The translations under genes were made by a program, and so were the position numbers. Below the pieces are notes generated by a model, which did no database searches, had not been told where the DNA came from, and saw only the letters and a list, made by a program, of their open reading frames with translations. Below, in pieces: positions 53,982 to 57,650 of a stretch of 57,650 nt of DNA (within the stretch, counting starts at the first letter, position 1; each line of letters starts with the position of its first letter). Source of the DNA: Nocardia fusca NBRC 14340 (lineage in GTDB: Bacteria > Actinomycetota > Actinomycetes > Mycobacteriales > Mycobacteriaceae); assembly GCF_001618425.1 (NCBI RefSeq), contig NZ_BDCU01000070.1, forward strand, positions 1 to 57,650, written 5' to 3'.

Positions 53982-54039
53982 CAACACGAGTGGGTGTTTG
54001 TATCAAATTATGCCCAGGCCGTTTGTCCCCGGTGGACAA
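53982..54039. promoter_or_regulatory. Inverted repeats in the pucR-liv divergent region
   Basis: TTGTCC (54023-54028) and GGACAA (54034-54039) are perfect arms around 5 bases, and CAACAC (53982-53987) with GTGTTTG (53994-54000) form a second, imperfect inverted repeat. Either could be the operator of the divergent regulator. Confidence 0.4.
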
Positions 54040-54179
54040 CTCCGCCGTCGATAATTGGGACGCGGAGGCTGATGTGTTTCATTCTGGCCACTCTTACGCT
54101 GGCCTGACCCATAGCCGGTCCGACGGACTGTGCTCTGTCACACAGGATTTCGCTCACGCTCACATCATCCGGAGGAACT

Positions 54180-54938
54180 GTGCTCGACATATCCGGCCTC
54201 ACCGTCCGATTCGGCGGTATCACAGCCCTCGACGATGTCGGATTCGCCGTGGACACCGGGGCGATGCTCGGCCTCATCGGCCCCAACGGCGCCGGGAAGA
54301 CCACCCTGTTCAACTGCCTGACCAGACGTTGCGCCCCCACCTCCGGAACCGTGAGCTATCGGGGCACCGATCTGCGGACCGTGCGCCCCGACCTCCTGGC
54401 CGGGCTCGGCATCGCCCGCACCTTCCAGAACCTGGGGCTGTTCACCCGTATGTCCGTGCGGGACAACGTGCTCGTCGGTGCGCATCACCGTGCCCGCGCG
54501 GGTTTCCTCGGCGCCGGACTCTTCCTCCCGGCCGTCCGATCCGAGGAACGCCGACTACGTGCCCAGGTGGACGGTCTGCTCGAACGCCTCGAGCTGCGCG
54601 AGGTCGCCGACCATCCCGCGGCCGGACTGCCCTTCGGCACGCTCAAACGCATCGAACTGGCCCGGGCGCTGGCCGCCGGACCCCGCCTGCTGCTGCTCGA
54701 CGAACCCGTCAACGGGCTGAGCCACGGGGAGGTCGGCGCGTTCGCCGAGCTGCTCGCCGGCCTGCGCGTCGATTTCGATCTCACCGTGCTCGTGGTCGAA
54801 CACCATATGGGATTCGTGATGGGGCTCTGTGAGCGCGTCGTCTGCCTGGATTTCGGCCGGGTCATCGCCGACGGCGCGCCGGCGGCGGTCCAGCGCGACC
54901 CCGCCGTCGTCGCGGCCTACCTGGGGACGGCCGCATGA
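54180..54938 (+). CDS. Branched-chain-type ABC transporter ATPase (LivG-like)
   Basis: A 252-residue ATP-binding subunit. Walker A GPNGAGKTT, LivG-type IARTFQNLGLFTRMSVRDN, Walker B LLLLDEPVNGLS, and switch H in LVVEHHMGFVM. The signature region is LPFGTLKRIELARAL, so the usual LSGGQ/LSYGQ is changed to PFGTL. GTG 54180 has GGAGG at 54171-54175. First gene of a four-gene operon; overlaps the next by 4 bases. The name LivG reflects family only; urea, amides or amino acids are all possible substrates. Confidence 0.88.
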   Translation: MLDISGLTVRFGGITALDDVGFAVDTGAMLGLIGPNGAGKTTLFNCLTRRCAPTSGTVSYRGTDLRTVRPDLLAGLGIARTFQNLGLFTRMSVRDNVLVGAHHRARAGFLGAGLFLPAVRSEERRLRAQVDGLLERLELREVADHPAAGLPFGTLKRIELARALAAGPRLLLLDEPVNGLSHGEVGAFAELLAGLRVDFDLTVLVVEHHMGFVMGLCERVVCLDFGRVIADGAPAAVQRDPAVVAAYLGTAA

Positions 54939-55666
54939 ACGCCGAACCCCTGCTCACGGTCACCGATCTCACCGCGGGGTACGGCGCGGCCCGGGTACTG
55001 CACGGAATCGGGCTGTCGGTCGCCGAGGGGGAGGTGTGTGCCGTACTCGGGCCCAACGGCGCCGGGAAGACGACCCTGCTCCGTGCGCTCAGTGGAATGA
55101 TCGCGGTCCGCGGATCGGTGACCCTGGCGGGTACCGAGGTCGCGGGCCGGGCGCCGGAGAAACTGGCGCGGATGGGGGTCGCGCATGTCCCGGAAGGGCG
55201 CGGCACCTTCGCCCCGCTCACCGTGGCGGAAAACCTGCGCCTGGGCGGCTACGCCCGGCGCGGCCGCGCCGGTATCGAAGCCGATCTGGACCGGGTCCTC
55301 GGCTACTTCCCGGTCCTGCGCGAGAGGTTGCGTGATACAGCGGGTCAGCTGTCCGGTGGCCAGCAGCAGATGCTCGCCCTCGCCCGCGCCCTCCTGTCCA
55401 GACCCCGGCTGCTGCTCCTGGACGAACCCTCGCTGGGCCTCGCGCCGCTGGTGACCCAGGAGCTCTTCCGCATCGTGGGGGATATCAACGCGGCGGAACA
55501 CACCACCGTGATCGTGGTCGAGCAGAACGCCGCGCTGGCCCTGCGTACCGCGCACCGGGCGTGTGTCCTGGAGAGCGGGCGGATCGTGCTGGCCGGCAGC
55601 GCCGCCGAGATCGCGGCGAACGACCAGGTCGCACAGTCCTACCTGGGATATCGGGTGGGGCCGTGA
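54935..55666 (+). CDS. Branched-chain-type ABC transporter ATPase (LivF-like)
   Basis: A 243-residue second ATPase. Walker A GPNGAGKTTLLRAL, the LivF-type HVPEGRGTFAPLTVAENL, intact signature LSGGQQQMLALARAL, Walker B LLLLDEPSLGLAP and VVEQNAALAL. It pairs with the preceding ATPase. Starts by ATGA overlap; its stop overlaps the next start (GTGA). Confidence 0.93.
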   Translation: MNAEPLLTVTDLTAGYGAARVLHGIGLSVAEGEVCAVLGPNGAGKTTLLRALSGMIAVRGSVTLAGTEVAGRAPEKLARMGVAHVPEGRGTFAPLTVAENLRLGGYARRGRAGIEADLDRVLGYFPVLRERLRDTAGQLSGGQQQMLALARALLSRPRLLLLDEPSLGLAPLVTQELFRIVGDINAAEHTTVIVVEQNAALALRTAHRACVLESGRIVLAGSAAEIAANDQVAQSYLGYRVGP

Positions 55667-56544
55667 CCGGATTCGCGCAACAGATCGTCGAAGGACTCAG
55701 CGCCGGCGCCCTCTACGCCGGAATGGCGCTGGCGCTCGTCCTCATCTACCGGTTCACCGGCATCGTCAACTTCGCGCAGGGCGAACTGGCCATGTTCTCG
55801 GCATTCCTGGCCTGGCAGCTGGTCGAGAGCGGGATGCCGTTCTGGGCGGCGCTGCCCATCACCGTCGCCGTATCCTTCGCCGGCGGCATGCTCATCGAGC
55901 GGATCGTCATCCGGCCGGTCGAGGGGGCCCCGGAACTCACCCTCGTGATCGTCACCGTCGGACTGTTCTTCTTCGTGAACGCGGCCGCGGGCTGGATCTG
56001 GTCGTATCAGCTGAAATCCTTTCCCAACCCGTTCCCGGACGGTTCGCTGCGGCTGGGCGGTATCACCGCCGGCTACGGCAGCCTCGGCGTTCTGGTTGTG
56101 GTTTCGGCGGTGATGACACTGCTGTACCTGCTGTTCCGGTGCACCCGGACCGGCCTGGCGATGCGGGCGGTGGCCGCGAACCCGCAATCGGCGCGGCTGG
56201 TGGGTATCGGGGTCGGCACCGTACTTGCGCTCGGCTGGGGGCTGGCCGCCGCCGTCGGCGCGGTCTCGGGCGTGCTCTCGGCGCCACTGCTGTTCCTGGA
56301 ACCCAACATGATGGGCGGGGTCCTCATCTATGCCTTCGCGGCGGCCACCCTCGGTGGATTCGACAGTCCCGGCGGGGCGGTGGCCGGCGGACTGATCGTC
56401 GGTGTCGCGGAGACCCTGGCCGGCGCCTATCTCGACGTGATCGGCACCGAACTGAAGATCGGCGTCCCGCTGGTGATCATCCTCGGCGTGCTGCTGCTGC
56501 GGCCGCAGGGGCTGTTCGGCACCGCGACGGTGGAAAGGGTATGA
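55663..56544 (+). CDS. Branched-chain-type ABC permease (LivH-like)
   Basis: A 293-residue membrane permease with about eight helices. Typical: IVEGLSAGALYAGMALALVLIYR, TGIVNFAQGELAMFSAF, TGLAMRAVAANPQSARLVGI (the EAA-like coupling loop) and LIYAFAAATLGGFDSPGGAV. GTG 55663 overlaps the livF-like stop. Downstream overlap with the next permease by 4 bases. Confidence 0.92.
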   Translation: MTGFAQQIVEGLSAGALYAGMALALVLIYRFTGIVNFAQGELAMFSAFLAWQLVESGMPFWAALPITVAVSFAGGMLIERIVIRPVEGAPELTLVIVTVGLFFFVNAAAGWIWSYQLKSFPNPFPDGSLRLGGITAGYGSLGVLVVVSAVMTLLYLLFRCTRTGLAMRAVAANPQSARLVGIGVGTVLALGWGLAAAVGAVSGVLSAPLLFLEPNMMGGVLIYAFAAATLGGFDSPGGAVAGGLIVGVAETLAGAYLDVIGTELKIGVPLVIILGVLLLRPQGLFGTATVERV

Positions 56545-57650
56545 GCGATATGGGATCTCGTCACTCCACCCTGGGAGCGGATCGGGTGGCTCCGGCCCCG
56601 GAGCGGGCAGCGCCGCGCGTCCGGGCGGGTCGGATCGGCGCGTCCTGGCCCGCCGCGGCGGTTCTGCTGGCGGCCGCCTGCTGGGCGCCGTTCGAACTGG
56701 CCCCGTTCCATACCTTCCAACTGTCGGTGGCCATGGTCTACGCGGTCGCGCTGCTCGGGCTGAACCTGCTGGTGGGGCATACCGGGCAGATATCACTGGG
56801 CCACGGCGCGTTCTTCGCGGTCGGCGCCTACACCGCGGCGGTCCTGATGGACCGCTGGGACGTTCCGTACGCGGTGACCCTGCCGGCCGCGGCGGCGGTG
56901 TCCTTCGTCCTCGGCCTCGCGCTCGGTGTTCCGGCGCTGCGGTTGCGCGGACTGTACCTCGCCCTCGTCACGCTGGCGATCGCGATCTTCCTGGTTCCGC
57001 TGCTCAAACGGTTCGAATCGGTGACCGGCGGGTCCATGGGGCTGACCCTGGACACACCGCGGCCGCCGGCCTGGAGCGGCCTGGCCGAGGACCAGTGGCT
57101 GTACTTCCTGGCGCTCGCGGTCACCGTGGTGAGCTACCTGCTCGTCGCCGGTCTGCTGCGATCCCGGGTGGGCCGGGCGTTGCACGCGGTACGGGACAAC
57201 GAGATCGCCGCCGAGGTGATGGGGGTACGGCCGGCGTTCTACAAGACCCTGGCCTTCGCCTGGGGCGCGATGTTCGCCGGCGTCGCCGGCTGTGTCCACA
57301 TCTGGGTGATCGGTTATGTGTCACCGGATTCGTTCACCCTCACCCTCTCCATCACGCTGCTCGCGGGGCTCGTCGTCGGCGGGCTCGGCGGGTACTGGGG
57401 GCCGCTGCTGGGCGGCCTGTTCGTCATGTACGTCCCGAATGTCGCCCAGGACGTCAATCAGGCCGCGCCGGGAGTGGTCTTCGGACTGCTGATCATCGCG
57501 GTCATGTACATCGCGCCGAATGGAGCGGCCGGACTCGTCGGCCGGGCGGCGCACTGGCTCGGACACCGAGCGGGGAACGGACTCTCAATGACCGTGTCAA
57601 GCCGCAGAGGCCACCTGTACCGGGGTGTCGAAGCTGAATTCGCGGCCGTC
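56541..57650 (+). CDS. Branched-chain-type ABC permease (LivM-like), 3' end outside the window
   Basis: At least 370 residues and still open at the window end. ATG 56541 overlaps the livH-like stop (ATGA). Features: VYAVALLGLNLLVGHTGQIS, LGHGAFFAVGAYTAAVL, LRGLYLALVTLAIAIF, GRALHAVRDNEIAAEVMGV (coupling loop) and LLAGLVVGGLGGYWGPLLGG. The conserved part ends near residue 340 (APNGAAGLVGR); the remaining residues are a hydrophilic tail. No substrate-binding protein is seen in the window; it would be expected just beyond. Confidence 0.88.
   Translation, partial: MSDMGSRHSTLGADRVAPAPERAAPRVRAGRIGASWPAAAVLLAAACWAPFELAPFHTFQLSVAMVYAVALLGLNLLVGHTGQISLGHGAFFAVGAYTAAVLMDRWDVPYAVTLPAAAAVSFVLGLALGVPALRLRGLYLALVTLAIAIFLVPLLKRFESVTGGSMGLTLDTPRPPAWSGLAEDQWLYFLALAVTVVSYLLVAGLLRSRVGRALHAVRDNEIAAEVMGVRPAFYKTLAFAWGAMFAGVAGCVHIWVIGYVSPDSFTLTLSITLLAGLVVGGLGGYWGPLLGGLFVMYVPNVAQDVNQAAPGVVFGLLIIAVMYIAPNGAAGLVGRAAHWLGHRAGNGLSMTVSSRRGHLYRGVEAEFAAV

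Overview
The window is high-GC actinobacterial DNA, most likely from Nocardia or a close mycolic-acid relative (inferred from gene content). Pointers are a 14-subunit nuo operon with an Rv3143-type response regulator upstream, a conservon (cvnA-D), GabD2-type and EthA-type enzymes, leaderless-looking starts and -10 boxes of the TANNNT type.

Layout. 0-6.4 kb: accessory flank with a frameshifted CPBP protease gene, two gene remnants, CorA, a small membrane protein, Kup with a hairpin before its ribosome binding site, and an IS30 transposase remnant. 6.4-9.7 kb: a small membrane protein, a paired-hairpin terminator, and a MarR-regulated DHA2 exporter with two near-identical operators on its promoter. 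9.7-25.5 kb (minus strand): the respiratory complex I operon nuoA-N, in which nuoH and nuoI form one open reading frame; a good CRP-type site lies on its promoter. 25.7-26.9 kb: response regulator and Nudix hydrolase separated by an 81-bp tandem repeat. 26.9-30.7 kb: conservon cvnABCD. 30.9-35.6 kb: succinate-semialdehyde dehydrogenase, a cysteine-poor DUF779-like protein, a lipoprotein, and a divergent TetR/SDR pair around a 41-bp palindrome. 36.0-40.8 kb: Baeyer-Villiger monooxygenase, CoA-disulfide-reductase-like enzyme, zinc-ribbon PP2C phosphatase and a small conserved protein. 41.0-45.0 kb: remnants of a two-component system followed by ectABCD. 45.0-47.2 kb: an erm 23S rRNA methyltransferase with a probable leaderless regulatory peptide containing an Arg-Gln-Arg motif and nested hairpins, next to a truncated MFS exporter. 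47.3-52.4 kb: a Sel1/TPR protein, a 35-bp near-continuous palindrome, a Tat-exported PhoD phosphatase and a P450 lacking the ExxR arginine. 52.6-57.65 kb: a PucR-type regulator divergent from a livGFHM-type ABC transporter running off the end.

Functional themes are respiration, osmoprotection (ectoine/hydroxyectoine), ion uptake (Mg, K), drug resistance (MarR/MFS, Erm) and membrane signalling (conservon). The strongest candidates for new biology are the NuoH-NuoI fusion and the leaderless erm attenuator. No tRNA, rRNA or CRISPR was seen. All family assignments come from reading the translated sequence; no database search was run.
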